64,000 bases of DNA, taken from Caballeronia sp. Lep1P3. GTDB taxonomy: Bacteria; Pseudomonadota; Gammaproteobacteria; Burkholderiales; Burkholderiaceae. The position numbers and the translations under genes are program-made. Each line of letters starts with the position of its first letter. Positions within the stretch are counted from its first letter, which is position 1. The DNA lies in assembly GCF_022879595.1 (NCBI RefSeq), contig NZ_CP084266.1, positions 1,054,001 through 1,118,000 on the forward strand. Reading direction: 5' to 3'. Positions 33,506 to 44,823 of this stretch are shown here, piece by piece. Under the pieces are notes generated by a model. It saw only the letters and a program-made list of their open reading frames with translations. It searched no databases and had not been told where the DNA came from.

Positions 33506-35509
33506 TCATTCGGGCCTCGACTCGACGAGCATCACCGGCACGCTGCCGCATCCCGCGCTGTTCGCAATTTCGATGCCCTCCCACGGCGAGCCGTCGCCGC
33601 GCACGGACGCCATCGGATCGACGCGCCGGTCCGGACGCAGCACGTTGAACGGCCACGACGGACGCCGCAGCCGCTCGTGAACCACCGAGCCGAGCCAGAT
33701 CGGGGTCGGATTCGCGCCGGCGCGGGTTTTCACGGCGTAACGCGTCGGCCAGAAGCGCAGCACGTCCCGTTCGTCCTGCCCGCGATGCGAGCGCGTGAAC
33801 ACGAGTCTCGACGGCTCGCCGTTATCGAGGCGCGGCAGCGCGGGCAGCGCCGTCGCGGGCGCGTTCGGCGAAACCACCGACATCACGCTCTTCATCGTCA
33901 CGCCGGTGACTTCGGTCCAGCCGCGGCGCGCGAGCTGCGCGCGTATCTCGCGCGGCGTCGCGGCCCATTGCACGGTGATCGGCTCGCGGCGGTCGCCTTC
34001 CATGTTCGACCGGTAACAGGAAAACGTGCGCCACACGCTGTCCGTCCACTGAATCGGCGTGATGACGATAGTCGCGGGCGTCGCGCTGTGCGCCTGCGTC
34101 GCGTCGCTCACTTGCAGCGCCACGCTCGCGCTCACGACGACGAGCACCGCGACCGGCATCAGCGGACGCGGCCTCGGCTTGCCGGGATTGCGCCACACTG
34201 CCGTCAGCGCGATGAGAAACACCCACGCGGCCGCGAGCGCCGTGCTGCCGAGCGCATCCGAGATGGTGAATCGTCCGAAGTAGACTCCGGCGAGTGCGAC
34301 CGCCGTGACGATGCCCGAGGTCGCCGTCGCGACGAACACGCCCGTCAGCATGCCGACGCGCCGCAGCAGCAAAAACGCCAGAAACCCGTAGATGACGACC
34401 GTGGCCGCGAGATGCGGGCTCGGAAACGGGCGCTCGACGGGGCCGAAGGGCAGCGGCATCGTGCGGTGCGCGGCGAGCCGGATCGCCACGACGAGCAGTT
34501 GCGAGAACACCACCGCGACGACCCAGTACGCGACGGTGCGCCAGCGCCGCTCGACGATCATCCACACGATGACCGTCGCGGCGAGCGCGAGCAACGTGAA
34601 CATGCTGCCGAGCGCGGCGGCGCCATCGAGGATCGCATCGGCCCACGTCGAGCGGAACGATTGCAGCAGCCGATAAACCGACGCGTTCACCTGCACGAGC
34701 GACGAGCCGTGCGTCACGTTCGACATCACGTAGAAGAAGAGCACCGCCGAGGCGAGCAGCAGCGCGGAAATCGTGACGATGAGCCCGGTCGCGGGATTGC
34801 CGGGATCGAGCGCGCGCGAGACGAGGCGCGCGCTCAGGCTGTCGCGGCGCTGCGCCCACGCGAGCAGTCTTTCGCGCGAGGCGAGCGTCCAGCCCTTCGC
34901 GTGCGCGACGACGACACGCGCCAGATTGAAGACGAGCCAGCCGAGCGCCGCGACGATGACGAGAATGAACACGAGCCGGATCGACACCGCGCCCGCCAGT
35001 TCGATCGACGCGCCGAACACGACGCCCGGCAGGATATGCAGCGGCGCCCAGACGAGCGCGCTCACGATGTTCACGGCGAGAAAGCGCGCCGGCGTCATGC
35101 CCGACAGTCCCGCGACGACCGGCACGACCGCGCGCATCGGCGCGACGAAGCGCGCGAGCACGACGCTCTTCGCGCCGTGGGCATCGAAATAATTCTTGCC
35201 GGCGGCGAGCGCGCCGGGATGCCGCCGGAACGGCCACATCTGCGCGATGGCGTTTGCGTAGCGCGTGCCGAACCAGAAGCTCGCGGCGTCGCCGGCAATC
35301 GCGCCTGCGATCGCGCAGACGAATACCCAGCCGAGATTCAGCGCGCCCGCGCCGACGAGCGCGCCGGCAATGAACATCGCCGTGCTGCCCGGCACGAATG
35401 TGCCGATGAAGGCCACCGATTCCAGAAACGACGCGAAGAGCACCACCGCGAGCGTCCATTCGGGATGGCCCGAGAGCAGATGCAGCAAATGGTAGTAGGC
35501 GTGCTCCAT
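33506..35509 (-). CDS. DedA-PAP2-LssY fusion membrane protein
   Basis: 667 residues from the ATG at 35509. Three modules: an N-terminal DedA/VTT domain (residues about 1-190, with GTFVPGSTAMFIAGALVG and ARFVAPMRAVVPVVAGLSGM), a PAP2-type phosphatase domain (about 220-430, with PFPSPHLAATVVIYGFLAF and YFGRFTISDALGSTALA, where the phosphatase SxxH and final His-like site are partly changed: SPHLA and RFTISD), and a C-terminal LssY domain (about 480-667, with RSNMEGDRREPITVQW and RGWTEVTGVT). The set suggests lipid or undecaprenyl-phosphate recycling at the membrane. Located between the small DedA gene and selB. Confidence 0.85.
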   Translation of the reverse strand: MEHAYYHLLHLLSGHPEWTLAVVLFASFLESVAFIGTFVPGSTAMFIAGALVGAGALNLGWVFVCAIAGAIAGDAASFWFGTRYANAIAQMWPFRRHPGALAAGKNYFDAHGAKSVVLARFVAPMRAVVPVVAGLSGMTPARFLAVNIVSALVWAPLHILPGVVFGASIELAGAVSIRLVFILVIVAALGWLVFNLARVVVAHAKGWTLASRERLLAWAQRRDSLSARLVSRALDPGNPATGLIVTISALLLASAVLFFYVMSNVTHGSSLVQVNASVYRLLQSFRSTWADAILDGAAALGSMFTLLALAATVIVWMIVERRWRTVAYWVVAVVFSQLLVVAIRLAAHRTMPLPFGPVERPFPSPHLAATVVIYGFLAFLLLRRVGMLTGVFVATATSGIVTAVALAGVYFGRFTISDALGSTALAAAWVFLIALTAVWRNPGKPRPRPLMPVAVLVVVSASVALQVSDATQAHSATPATIVITPIQWTDSVWRTFSCYRSNMEGDRREPITVQWAATPREIRAQLARRGWTEVTGVTMKSVMSVVSPNAPATALPALPRLDNGEPSRLVFTRSHRGQDERDVLRFWPTRYAVKTRAGANPTPIWLGSVVHERLRRPSWPFNVLRPDRRVDPMASVRGDGSPWEGIEIANSAGCGSVPVMLVESRPE

Positions 35510-35546
35510 CGTATTCGGCTCGCGCGCGGCTGGAACTGCCGCCTCT

Positions 35547-37472
35547 TTAGCCCGATTCGTGCCAGCGGCTGTCGGCGCGCAAAAGGTGCAGATCGCGGTG
35601 AAAGCGAGTGTATCCAACGCGGTCGAAGAACTCCAAAACCTGAATCGCGCGCTTTCGGCCAAGACCGCTCGCATCGCGGAAATCGGCCGCGCCGATGGCG
35701 TTGGCCGCGCCGTCCCGCGTGCGCGCGCGTTGCGCAGCGAGCCGCGCGAGTTCGCCGATGGCCGCGCGCGAATAGAACAGGTCGCGCACGACCTGGAACA
35801 CGTCGCCGCGCCGCGCGAGCTTGCGCAGGAGGCGGCGCATGTCGTCTTCGAGCGCGCCGTGCGTCTTCGCGAGATCGCGCACCCACGGCGGCTCGAAGCG
35901 GCCGCGCTCGATCGACGCCAGTACCGCGCCCGCCAACGCCTCCTCGCGCGCGTCGAGCGCGACCGAATGCGACGGCAAATGCAGCCACGGACCCTTTCGG
36001 GCGACGCGTCCGCTCGCGACGGCGTCATCGACGAGCGCGCGCCACAGCGCATCCGGCGCGAGCGGCGCGGCCATGCGGCGCAGGCGCGCGGCGTCCGGGC
36101 CCTGTTCGTCGGGAAAGCGTGCGTGAAAGGCGGCGAGCGCATCGGTGAGACGCGCGGCGAGCGCATCCCAGTGCGCGGCGGCGATCAGTAGCGCGTCGTC
36201 GTGCAGAGGCACGCGGCGCAAGCCTTCAGGCAGCGCGACGGACGCCGCGGGCATGCCGACCAGATGCTCGATGAGCGAGCGCGGCAAGCCGTAAGGCGCT
36301 TCGCGAAAGAGCGCATCGGCGCGGGCCGTGTCGAGCCACGCGGCGAGCGCATCGAGCCACGCGCGGCGTTGCGGCGTGCGGCGCTTGCGGGCGGGCGCGA
36401 ACGGATCGAGCACGCGGCCGCCGCCGACCGTGCGGCTCGCCTGCGCATTGCGCACGATGAAGCGGTCGCCCGGCAGCGCGCAGACGGCCTGATCGAAGAC
36501 GAGCTGAACGCGCGCCGCCGCGCCCGCCGCAAGCGTGTCGGCTTCCAGCAGCGCGACGTGCGCCACGCGATGCGTCGTGCCGAGATGCACATGCAGCGGC
36601 GTCCAGTGCGCGAGCGTGAGGCCCGCGTCCGCGAGCAGCGTCAATTCGACGTCGATGCGCTCCGACGCCCGCGCGATGCGCGCATCGACGATCCAGTCGC
36701 CACGCGCGAGCGCGTCCTTGTCGATGCCCGCGAGATTCAGCGCGCAGCGCTCCCCGGCGCGCCCCGCCTGCGCCGGGCGATTCTGCGCGTGAATGCCGCG
36801 CACGCGCACTTCCTCGACCGATGCGCGCGGCGCGAGCGCAAGCACGTCGCCCGTATTCACGCGGCCCGCGAACACCGTGCCGGTCGCGATGGTGCCCTGC
36901 CCCGCGAGCGTGAACACGCGATCGACCGCGAGCCGGAAAAAACCATCGTCGCGGCGCATGCGCCAGTGCGCGGCGGCGTCGCGCAGGAATGCATCGAGCG
37001 CGGCCACGCCGGCATCGTTCGCGGCGGTGGCGTTCGTGTCGAAGACCGGCGCATCGCGAAGCGGCGTCGGCGCGAGAAACGCTTCGATTTGCGCGCGCAC
37101 TTCGCGCACGCGGGCGGCAGCGACGCGGTCCGTCTTCGTGAGCGCGATGGCGCCTCGCGTCACGCCGAGCAAGCCGAGAATGGCGAGATGTTCGCGCGTC
37201 TGCGGCATCACGCCGTCGTCGGCGGCAATCACGACGAGCGCGAAGTCGATGCCGCACGCGCCTGCCGCCATCGTATGCACGAGCTTTTCGTGGCCGGGCA
37301 CGTCGATGAAGCCGAGCATGCCGCCATCGTCGAGCGGCACATATGCATAACCGAGTTCGATGGAAATGCCGCGCGCCTTCTCTTCCTTCAGACGGTCCGT
37401 GTCCACGCCGGACAGCGCGCGCACGAGCGTGGTCTTGCCGTGGTCGATGTGCCCCGCCGTGCCGACGATCAT
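35547..37472 (-). CDS. selB: Selenocysteine-specific elongation factor SelB
   Basis: 641 residues from the ATG at 37472, which overlaps the selA stop (ATGA). GTPase motifs: [48 protein letters not shown] and TKTDRV, the last matching the NKxD site. Elongation-factor domains II and III follow, and the C-terminal about 250 residues are the winged-helix repeats that bind the SECIS hairpin (ending [17 protein letters not shown]). It brings Sec-tRNA-Sec to in-frame UGA codons with a SECIS. Confidence 0.97.
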   Translation of the reverse strand: MIVGTAGHIDHGKTTLVRALSGVDTDRLKEEKARGISIELGYAYVPLDDGGMLGFIDVPGHEKLVHTMAAGACGIDFALVVIAADDGVMPQTREHLAILGLLGVTRGAIALTKTDRVAAARVREVRAQIEAFLAPTPLRDAPVFDTNATAANDAGVAALDAFLRDAAAHWRMRRDDGFFRLAVDRVFTLAGQGTIATGTVFAGRVNTGDVLALAPRASVEEVRVRGIHAQNRPAQAGRAGERCALNLAGIDKDALARGDWIVDARIARASERIDVELTLLADAGLTLAHWTPLHVHLGTTHRVAHVALLEADTLAAGAAARVQLVFDQAVCALPGDRFIVRNAQASRTVGGGRVLDPFAPARKRRTPQRRAWLDALAAWLDTARADALFREAPYGLPRSLIEHLVGMPAASVALPEGLRRVPLHDDALLIAAAHWDALAARLTDALAAFHARFPDEQGPDAARLRRMAAPLAPDALWRALVDDAVASGRVARKGPWLHLPSHSVALDAREEALAGAVLASIERGRFEPPWVRDLAKTHGALEDDMRRLLRKLARRGDVFQVVRDLFYSRAAIGELARLAAQRARTRDGAANAIGAADFRDASGLGRKRAIQVLEFFDRVGYTRFHRDLHLLRADSRWHESG

Positions 37473-38926
37473 GCGCCGTCGCTCCGGCCTTGCGCGTCCA
37501 GCTGCAATTGCGCGATGAACGCGAGCTCGCCGCTTTCTTCGAGGCAGCGCAGATCGAGCCAGAGCGCGCCGTCCGCGATGCGCCCGATCACCGGCCTCTG
37601 CAGCGCGCGCAGTTTCTTTTCGATGCGGTTCAACTGGCCGCCCGCGCGCTTGCCGCTTGCGAGCCGCACGGCGAGACCGTAGCTCGGCAAGACGTCGACG
37701 GGCAACGCGCCGCTGCCGATCTGGCTGAACATCGGCTCGGTCGTCACCGCGAAGCTCTCGCCCGCCATGCGCTGCAAAGCGGGCTGGATACGCTCGGCGG
37801 CCATGCGCATGGCGTCGGCGGGACGCGTGAGCAGGCGCAAGGTCGTGAGGCGCGCCTGCAGCGTCTCCGGCGTGCGATACAGGCGCAGCACCGCTTCGAG
37901 CGCCGCGAGCGTGAGCTTGCCGACGCGCAGCGCGCGCTTCAACGGATGCTTCTTGATTTTCGCGATGAGGTCGCGCCGCCCGACGATCAGCCCTGCCTGC
38001 GGGCCGCCGAGCAGCTTGTCGCCGCTGAAGGTGACGAGATCCGCGCCGGCTTGCACCGTCTCGCGCACGGTCGCCTCGCGCGGCAGGCCCCACTGCGTGA
38101 GATCGACGAGCGTGCCGCTGCCGAGATCGACCGCGACGGGCAAACCGCGCTCGCGCGCGAGCGGCGCGAGTTCGGCGGTCGTCACTTCCTTCGTGAAACC
38201 CGTGACCGCGTAGTTGCTGCAATGGACTTTCATCAGGAGCGCGGTTCGCGCGTCGATCGCGTCTTCGTAATCGCGCAGATGCGTACGATTCGTCGTGCCG
38301 ACTTCGCGCAGTTTCGCCCCGGCGCGGCTCATGATGTCGGGAATGCGGAACGCGCCGCCTATCTCCACCAGTTCGCCGCGCGAGACGATCACTTCCTTCC
38401 TCGCGGCGAGCGCCGACAATGTGAGCAGCACGGCAGCCGCGTTGTTGTTCACGACGGTCGACGCTTCCGCGCCCGTCAGCTCGCAGACGAGATCGTTGAT
38501 GAGGTCGTCGCGGTCGCCGCGCGCGCCGGTATCCAGATCGAATTCGAGATTCGCGGGGCGCGTGAGCACTTCCGCGACGGCGCGCACGGCTTCGTCAGGC
38601 AACAGCGCGCGGCCGAGGTTCGTGTGCAGCACCGTGCCCGTCAGATTGAAGACGCTTTTCACGCGGCTTTGCGCGCGTCTTGCGAGCCGCAGGCTGACGG
38701 CGTGGCCGAGCATCGTGTCGGTGAGCGCATCGACGGATGCGCGGCCCGCCTGCGCGTCGGTGCGCCACGCGTCGAGCGTCGTGCGTAGTTCCGCGAGCGT
38801 CTGCGTGCGTCCGTATTCGTCGATGAGCGGCTCGAACACCGCCGATGCGAGCACCCGCTCGACCGACGGCACGCGCGCCATCAGCGCGCGCAGTTCGTTG
38901 CCGTCGCCGCCGGTTACGTCGCTCAT
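37469..38926 (-). CDS. selA: L-seryl-tRNA(Sec) selenium transferase SelA
   Basis: 485 residues, PLP-dependent. It has an N-terminal helical domain for tRNA-Sec binding, [46 protein letters not shown], and the PLP lysine in [14 protein letters not shown]. It converts Ser-tRNA-Sec to Sec-tRNA-Sec using selenophosphate. Its start overlaps the fdhE stop and its stop overlaps the selB start, both by ATGA, so fdhE-selA-selB is one translationally coupled unit. Confidence 0.97.
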   Translation of the reverse strand: MSDVTGGDGNELRALMARVPSVERVLASAVFEPLIDEYGRTQTLAELRTTLDAWRTDAQAGRASVDALTDTMLGHAVSLRLARRAQSRVKSVFNLTGTVLHTNLGRALLPDEAVRAVAEVLTRPANLEFDLDTGARGDRDDLINDLVCELTGAEASTVVNNNAAAVLLTLSALAARKEVIVSRGELVEIGGAFRIPDIMSRAGAKLREVGTTNRTHLRDYEDAIDARTALLMKVHCSNYAVTGFTKEVTTAELAPLARERGLPVAVDLGSGTLVDLTQWGLPREATVRETVQAGADLVTFSGDKLLGGPQAGLIVGRRDLIAKIKKHPLKRALRVGKLTLAALEAVLRLYRTPETLQARLTTLRLLTRPADAMRMAAERIQPALQRMAGESFAVTTEPMFSQIGSGALPVDVLPSYGLAVRLASGKRAGGQLNRIEKKLRALQRPVIGRIADGALWLDLRCLEESGELAFIAQLQLDAQGRSDGA

Positions 38927-39963
38927 CGTTCGTCGCCCGCTTTGCCCGCTTCGTCGCCCGTTCCTTCGCCCGATTCTTCGCCCGATTCTTCGCCCGCTTC
39001 CGGCCACAGCCACGGATTCGGCGACGGGCGTCTGAAGCCCGCGTCGCCCATCAGGAGATCGAGCGTGAGGCTCGCGAGGTCGTCGGCGAAAGGTTCGAAG
39101 TCGTAAGCCTTGTCCTGATAGCCGATCTTGCGATACGTGCCGCATTCGTCGCACGACTCGGCTTTCAGCGCCGCGCCTCGCGCGCGTTCGGCGCGCGCCT
39201 GTTCGTCTTCGTCGGGGGCTTGCGCGGCGTCGTCCATCGCGTGATAGGCGATGCCTTTGGTCGAATCGCAATTCGAGCATTTGGCGCGCACGACGTGCCA
39301 TTCCGTCGCGCACAGGCCGCATTGCACGTAGCGATAGCCGTCGTGCACGCCGCCCACGCGCACGACGCTCGCGACCGGCATCGTGCCGCAGACCGGACAC
39401 ACGCCCGCCGTGTCGAGATACGGCACTTCCTTCGCGTCGATGCGGCTCGCGACATCGGTCCATACGACCTGCAACGCCGCCATGATGAACGGCGCCGCCG
39501 CCGGCTCGACCTCGGCGAAGCGCAGCGCGAGGACGGCGTCGGCCTGCGCGTCGAGCGCGGCGGGTTCCATCGTGCGCAGATGCGCGACGAGCTGCACGAG
39601 CGGCGGCGTCAGCGCGCCCGCCGCCTCGATGCGGTCGAGCAGCATGAACAGCACGTCGCGCCATGCGGGATCGCGCGAATCCGCGAGCGCGGGAACGATG
39701 GGCATCGAATGACGCTGATTGAGCGCGATCGACTCGCGCGACGGCTCCGGCGCGGAGCATTGCGCGAGGACGTTCTGCTGCGCGTCGGCGAGTGCGGCCA
39801 TCAGACGCAGATAGCCCGCGATGGGATTGCTTGCATCGGCGAGCTGGCGCAGACGCGCCGCGCGCGCGCTGAAAACGGTGGCGCGCTCGGGCATGCGCAG
39901 GCGGGGAATGGCCGACTGATCGAGCGATTCGATCGAGCCGGCTTCGAGTATGCGTTGAACCAC
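38923..39963 (-). CDS. fdhE: Formate dehydrogenase accessory protein FdhE
   Basis: About 346 residues from a GTG at 39963, which has CGAGGAAC as ribosome binding site and matches where family homology begins ([14 protein letters not shown]). The C-terminal half has the rubredoxin-like zinc/iron knuckles: [35 protein letters not shown] and [11 protein letters not shown]. FdhE is needed for maturation of respiratory formate dehydrogenase. The tail is low-complexity (Glu-Glu-Ser-Gly repeats), made by a 12-base tandem repeat in the DNA near 38960-38995. Confidence 0.92.
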   Translation of the reverse strand: MVQRILEAGSIESLDQSAIPRLRMPERATVFSARAARLRQLADASNPIAGYLRLMAALADAQQNVLAQCSAPEPSRESIALNQRHSMPIVPALADSRDPAWRDVLFMLLDRIEAAGALTPPLVQLVAHLRTMEPAALDAQADAVLALRFAEVEPAAAPFIMAALQVVWTDVASRIDAKEVPYLDTAGVCPVCGTMPVASVVRVGGVHDGYRYVQCGLCATEWHVVRAKCSNCDSTKGIAYHAMDDAAQAPDEDEQARAERARGAALKAESCDECGTYRKIGYQDKAYDFEPFADDLASLTLDLLMGDAGFRRPSPNPWLWPEAGEESGEESGEGTGDEAGKAGDER

Positions 39964-40108
39964 TTGGGTTGTTCCTCGGAATGCTTGAGTGCGGCGCAAA
40001 GGCGCGCGGCGCGGGGAAGCGGGGTAAGGGTGTGGGTCAAGGATAGCAGCTTGCCGGATCGTAATCGGATGCCGCAAGCGAGGGTCAAATCGGCGTATAT
40101 GCAAGAAA

Positions 40109-40142
40109 GAACCGCTCGGCCTGTTCGGGACGCGAGCGGTTC
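40109..40142 (-). terminator. Rho-independent terminator after the formate dehydrogenase structural genes
   Basis: Stem of 10 bases, GAACCGCTCG / CGAGCGGTTC, with a 14-base loop, followed on the minus strand by TTTCTT. It lies 34 bases beyond the stop of the gamma-subunit gene and before fdhE, so fdhE-selA-selB may be expressed separately or by read-through. Confidence 0.7.
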
Positions 40143-40175
40143 GGTCACTACGTCGTCACTGCCTGAGCCGCAACG

Positions 40176-40826
40176 TTACTTCCCAATGATCTCCCTGAAC
40201 CAGCGCGGATGGTGCTTCCTCGCCCATCCGTAGGTCACGGTTCCGCGCACCATCGCGCCGATCGATCCCTTCACCCAGATTCCCGCATAGATATGGATGA
40301 TGATGGACACGATCAGCACGAAGGCCGTCGCTGCGTGCACCACTGCGGCGAGGCGGATCACGGTGATCGGAAAGTAGAACGCGAAGTACGCGCGCCAGAT
40401 CACCACGCCCGACGCGAGCAGCAGCAGCAGGCTCGCCACCATCACGAAGAACACGAGCTTCTGGCCGGCGTTGTACTTGCCGATCTCGGGCAGGCGGTCT
40501 TCGCGGTTGGCGAGCACGTCGTCGATCTGCTTCATCCACTGGACGTCGCTTCTGTCCAGATAGTTGTGATGCCAGAAGCGCAGCGCGAGCACGAGGAACG
40601 AGAGAAACATCACGCAGCCGACGAACGGATGCAGGATGCGCGTCCATTGCCCGCCGCCGAACAGCGCGTACAGCCATGACATCGACGGATGAAACATCGC
40701 GAGCCCGGACAGCGCGAGCAGCACGAAGCTGATCGCGGTGATCCAGTGGTTCGTGCGCTCATTCGGCGTGTAGCGCACGATCAGGCGGTTGCCGCGCACG
40801 TCGCGCACTTCGCTATCGTGTTTCAT
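40176..40826 (-). CDS. Formate dehydrogenase gamma subunit (cytochrome b556)
   Basis: 216 residues with four membrane segments and the heme-ligating histidines of the FdnI/FdoI family: [40 protein letters not shown] and [23 protein letters not shown]. It hands electrons from the beta subunit to quinone at the membrane. Its start overlaps the end of the beta-subunit gene by 14 bases. Confidence 0.93.
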   Translation of the reverse strand: MKHDSEVRDVRGNRLIVRYTPNERTNHWITAISFVLLALSGLAMFHPSMSWLYALFGGGQWTRILHPFVGCVMFLSFLVLALRFWHHNYLDRSDVQWMKQIDDVLANREDRLPEIGKYNAGQKLVFFVMVASLLLLLASGVVIWRAYFAFYFPITVIRLAAVVHAATAFVLIVSIIIHIYAGIWVKGSIGAMVRGTVTYGWARKHHPRWFREIIGK

Positions 40827-41745
40827 TCGAACGCTCCTTGTCGTTGCGTGCGTCGTCCGCCTCGCGTTGCGCCTCGGCTTCCTCTTCCGCGCTTACTTCG
40901 TTCGGCCCAATGCGCGTGTAGTGGAAGAAGCCCGCGAGCGCGGCGAGCGCCATGCCCGCGACCGCGAGCGGCTTCGTCACGCCCTTCCAGACCGACACCA
41001 GCGGACTGATTCTCGGATTCTCCGCGAGCCCGTGATACAGACCCGGCTGATCCGCGTGATGCAGCACGTACATGACGTGCGTGCCGCCCACGCCCTGCGG
41101 ATCGTACAAGCCGGCGTTCGCGAAACCGCGCTCTTTCAGGTCTTCCACGCGCTCGGCCGCCTGCTCGTGCATGTCGGCCTTGGTGCCGAACATGATCGCG
41201 CCGGTCGGACACGTCTTCACGCACGCCGGTTCCTGCCCGACCGCGACGCGGTCCGAACAGAGCGTGCATTTGTACGCGCGGTTGTCTTCCTTCGAGATGC
41301 GCGGAATGTTGAACGGGCAGCCCGTCACGCAATAGCCGCAGCCGATGCAGTTTTCCTCGTGAAAATCCACGATGCCGTTCGTGTACTGAACGATCGCACC
41401 CGGCGACGGACACGCCTTCAGACAGCCCGGGTCCTCGCAGTGCATGCAGCCGTCCTTGCGGATCAGCCATTCGAGGTCGCCCTTCGGGTTTTCGTACTCC
41501 GTGAAGCGCATCACCGTCCACGAATGTTCCGTGAGATCGCGCGGGTTGTCGTAGACGCCGGTCGTGTGGCCGACCTCGTCGCGCAGGTCGTTCCATTCCA
41601 TGCACGCCGTTTGGCAGGCCTTGCAGCCGATGCACTTGGACACGTCGATCAGCTTCGCGACGGTGCCCGTCACCGGCTCGCGGGCTTGCGGCGGCGGCGT
41701 GGTGGTGGCGGAGACGCGCTTGATGTCGAGCGATTGCAGAGCCAT
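40813..41745 (-). CDS. Formate dehydrogenase beta subunit (iron-sulfur)
   Basis: 310 residues. Four [4Fe-4S] sites by their Cys patterns: [49 protein letters not shown] and [23 protein letters not shown]-terminal membrane helix ([22 protein letters not shown]) anchors it, as in FdnH/FdoH. It sits 9 bases after the catalytic subunit stop. Confidence 0.95.
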   Translation of the reverse strand: MALQSLDIKRVSATTTPPPQAREPVTGTVAKLIDVSKCIGCKACQTACMEWNDLRDEVGHTTGVYDNPRDLTEHSWTVMRFTEYENPKGDLEWLIRKDGCMHCEDPGCLKACPSPGAIVQYTNGIVDFHEENCIGCGYCVTGCPFNIPRISKEDNRAYKCTLCSDRVAVGQEPACVKTCPTGAIMFGTKADMHEQAAERVEDLKERGFANAGLYDPQGVGGTHVMYVLHHADQPGLYHGLAENPRISPLVSVWKGVTKPLAVAGMALAALAGFFHYTRIGPNEVSAEEEAEAQREADDARNDKERSNETR

Positions 41746-41754
41746 GTCGTCTCC

Positions 41755-44700
41755 TTATGCCTTCTCGACCTTGACGAGGAACGACTTGAACTCCGGCGTC
41801 TGCGAGTTCCCGTCGCCCACGGAAGGCGTGAGCGTGTTGACGAGATAGCCCGGCTGCGTCAGGCCCTTGAAGCCCCAGTGCAGCGGCAGGCCGACGGTTT
41901 CCACCTTCTTGCCCTCCACGGTCAGCGGTTTGATGCGTTTGGTGACAAGCGCCACCGCGACGATATGCCCGCGATTGCTCGATACCTTCACGCGATCGCC
42001 CGCCACCACGCCCACTTCCTTCGCGAGATTCTCACTGATCTCCACGAACTGCTGCGGCTGCACGATCGCGTTGAGCTTGACGTGCTTGGTCCAGTAGTGG
42101 AAATGCTCGGTCAGGCGATACGTCGTGGCCGTATGCGGGAACTTGTCGGCGGTGCCGAACGCGGCGCGATCGTCCGGGAACACGCGGGCGGCCGGATTGC
42201 TCGTGGCCACCTTGTTCTCCGGGAAGAACGGGTTGTAGCCGAGCGGCGTCTCGAACGGCTCGTAGTGCGTCGGGAACGGGCCTTCGTTCATGCCGTCGCG
42301 GGCGAAGAAACGCGCCACGCCTTCCGGATTCATGATGAACGGGCTCATGCCGTTCTCGGGCGGCTCGTCCACCTTGAAGTCCGGAACGTCCGCGCCGGTC
42401 CACGCCTTGCCGTTCCAGCCGACGAGTTTTCTCGAAGGATCGAACGGCTTGCCGTTCACATCGCACGATGCGCGGTTGTACAGCACGCGGCGATTCGCCG
42501 GCCACGCCCACGCCCAGCCGAGCGTCTGGCCGATGCCGGTCGGGTCGGCGTTGTCGCGCCGGCCCATCTGATTGCCCGCCTGCGTCCACGAGCCGCACCA
42601 GATCCAGCAGCCGCTCGCCGTCGATCCGTCGTCGCGCAACTGCGCGAAACTCGACAACTGCTCGCCCTTCTTCGCGACGATCTTCGTCTTGTCGGTCGGA
42701 TCGGTGACGTCCGCGAGCGCGCGGCCGTTGAACTCCATCGCGATCTCTTCGGGCGTCGGGCTTTCCGGGTCCGCATAGGGCCACGTCATATTGAGGATCG
42801 GGTCGGGATACTTGCCGCCCTTTTCCCGATACGCGCGGCGCATGCGCAGCCACAGTCCCGCCATGATTTCGATGTCGCTTCGCGCCTGGCCCGGCGCCTG
42901 CGCGCCCTGCCAGTGCCATTGCAGCACGCGCGACGACGAGACGAGCGAGCCGCGCTCTTCCGCGAAGCACGTCGTCGGCAGACGGAAGACTTCGGTCTGA
43001 ATCTTCGACGAATCGACGTCGTTGAATTCGCCGTGGTTCTTCCAGAACTCCGACGTTTCCGTGGCGAGCGGGTCCATCACGACGAGCCACTTCAGCTTCG
43101 ACAGCCCGAGGCTGATCTTCGCCTTGTTGGGCGCGGCCGCGAGCGGGTTGAAGCCCTGCGCAATGTAGCCGTTCATCTTCCCCTGCGCCATCAGCTCGAA
43201 CACTTGCAGCATGTCGTAGGACTTGTCGAGCTTCGGCAGATAGTCGAACCCGTAGTTGTTCTCGGGCGTGACGTTGTCGCCCCACCACGACTTCATGAAG
43301 CTCACATGGAACGCGCGATAGTTCTTCCAGTAGCTCAGCTGGTTCGGCCGCAGCGGTTGCGTCGCGCGCTTCGTGATGTACTCGTCGTAGTCCTGCTCGC
43401 CTTCCATCGGCAAGGTCATGTAGCCGGGCAGCAGGTTCGACATCAGGCCGAGATCGGTCAAGCCCTGAATGTTCGAGTGCCCGCGCAGCGCGTTCATGCC
43501 GCCGCCCGCAATGCCGATATTGCCGAGCAGAAGCTGCACCATCGCGCCGGTGCGGATCATCTGCGCGCCGACCGAGTGATGCGTCCAGCCGAGCGCGTAC
43601 AGCACCGTCGCGGCGCGGTTCGGCTGCGCGGTCGATGCGAGCATCTCGCAGACCTTCAGGAACTTGTCGGTCGGCGTGCCGCACACCTTCGTCACCATTT
43701 CGGGCGTGTAGGCGGCGTAGTGCTGCTTCATCAGGTTGTACACGCAGCGCGGATGTTGCAGCGTGGGATCGACCTTCACGAAGCCGTCGTCACCGCGCTC
43801 GTAGTCCCAGCTCGTTTTGTCGTACTTGCGATGCTCCGCGTCGTAACCCGAGAACACGCCGTCCTTGAACGCGAAGTCCTCGCGCACGATGAACGACATG
43901 TCCGTGTAGTTCTTCACGTACTCGTGCTGGATCTTGTCGTTCGTCAGCAAATAATTGATGACGCCGCCAAGGAAGGTGATGTCCGTGCCGGTGCGGATCG
44001 GCGCGTAGAAATCCGCCACCGATGCCGTGCGCGTGAAGCGCGGATCGACCACGATCAGCCGCGCCTTTCTGTGCGCCTTCGCCTCGGTCACCCATTTGAA
44101 ACCGCACGGGTGCGCCTCGGCCGAATTGCCGCCCATCACCAGAATTACGTCCGCGTTCTTGATGTCGACCCAATGGTTCGTCATCGCTCCACGGCCAAAC
44201 GTCGGGGCAAGACCTGCCACCGTCGGGCCATGTCAGACACGCGCCTGATTGTCGAATGCGAGCATGCCAAGACTGCGGACAGTCTTGTGCGTGAGGTACC
44301 CGACTTCATTGCTTCCCGCCGACGCCGCGAGCATGCCCGTCGTCAGCCAGCGGTTGACCTTCTTGCCGTCCGGCGTGCTTTCGACGAAGTTCGCGTCGCG
44401 GTCTTCCTTCATCAGCGTCGCGATGCGGTCGAGCGCGTCGTCCCACGAGATGCGCGTCCACTCGGACGAACCCGGCGCGCGGTACTCGGGGTACAGCAGC
44501 CGGCTCGGGCTATGAATGAAGTCGATGAGCGAGGCGCCCTTCGGACACAGCGTGCCGCGATTGACCGGATGATCCGGATCGCCCTCGATATGGATGATGC
44601 TGGCCTTCGCGTTCTTGGCGTTGTCGCCCAAGCCGTACATCAGGATGCCGCACCCGACCGAGCAGTACGGACAGGTGTTGCGCGTTTCAGTGGTGCGCGA

Positions 44701-44823
44701 CAGTTTGTATTGCCGGACTTCGGCGAGCGCGGGTGCCGGAGAAAAGCCCAATGCTGCGAGGCTCGATCCGGCGAGCGTGCTCGCGGAAACCTTGAGGAAC
44801 TGTCGCCGTGACATTTGAAGCAT
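41755..44823 (-). CDS. Selenocysteine-containing formate dehydrogenase, catalytic subunit
   Basis: 1022 residues when the UGA at 44233-44235 is read as selenocysteine (residue 197). N-terminus: Tat signal SRRQFLKVSASTLAGSS; then [4Fe-4S] site CPYCSVGCGILMY and CPKGASLID. The Sec context is NQARV-U-HGPTVAGLAPTFGRGAM, the normal site in FdnG/FdoG, where the Sec binds molybdenum. Downstream are GGNSAEAHPCGF and the bis-MGD binding motifs through to the molydopterin dinucleotide domain (VQPQQFVEISENLAKEVGV). Split by simple ORF calls, it would look like two genes or a pseudogene; the frame is continuous. The enzyme is exported and reduces the quinone pool with formate. Confidence 0.96.
44200..44235 (-). 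promoter_or_regulatory. Bacterial SECIS element just after the UGA codon
   Basis: On the minus strand, starting with the UGA, the RNA folds a hairpin whose apical part is GGCA-GGUCU-UGCC (stem 4 pairs, loop GGUCU). The loop starts 21 bases after the first base of the UGA. The GGU(C/U) loop is the part SelB recognises in E. coli. The lower stem is weaker by eye. Confidence 0.75.

Noticed and set aside
33401..36148. A plus-strand open frame of about 900 codons, rich in Arg and His
   Set aside because: It lies opposite two well-supported minus-strand genes (DedA-PAP2-LssY fusion and selB). High-GC DNA gives such antisense frames; there is no family resemblance and the composition is extreme.
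44233..44235. In-frame stop in the formate dehydrogenase gene, as if it were a pseudogene
   Set aside because: It is a UGA in the selenocysteine position of this enzyme family, with a SECIS behind it and selA, selB and tRNA-Sec in the same locus.
40789..44811. A plus-strand open frame of 1340 codons
   Set aside because: It is the antisense of the formate dehydrogenase genes, whose metal sites and motifs are clear. The plus-strand frame is Arg/His-rich and has no recognisable domain.
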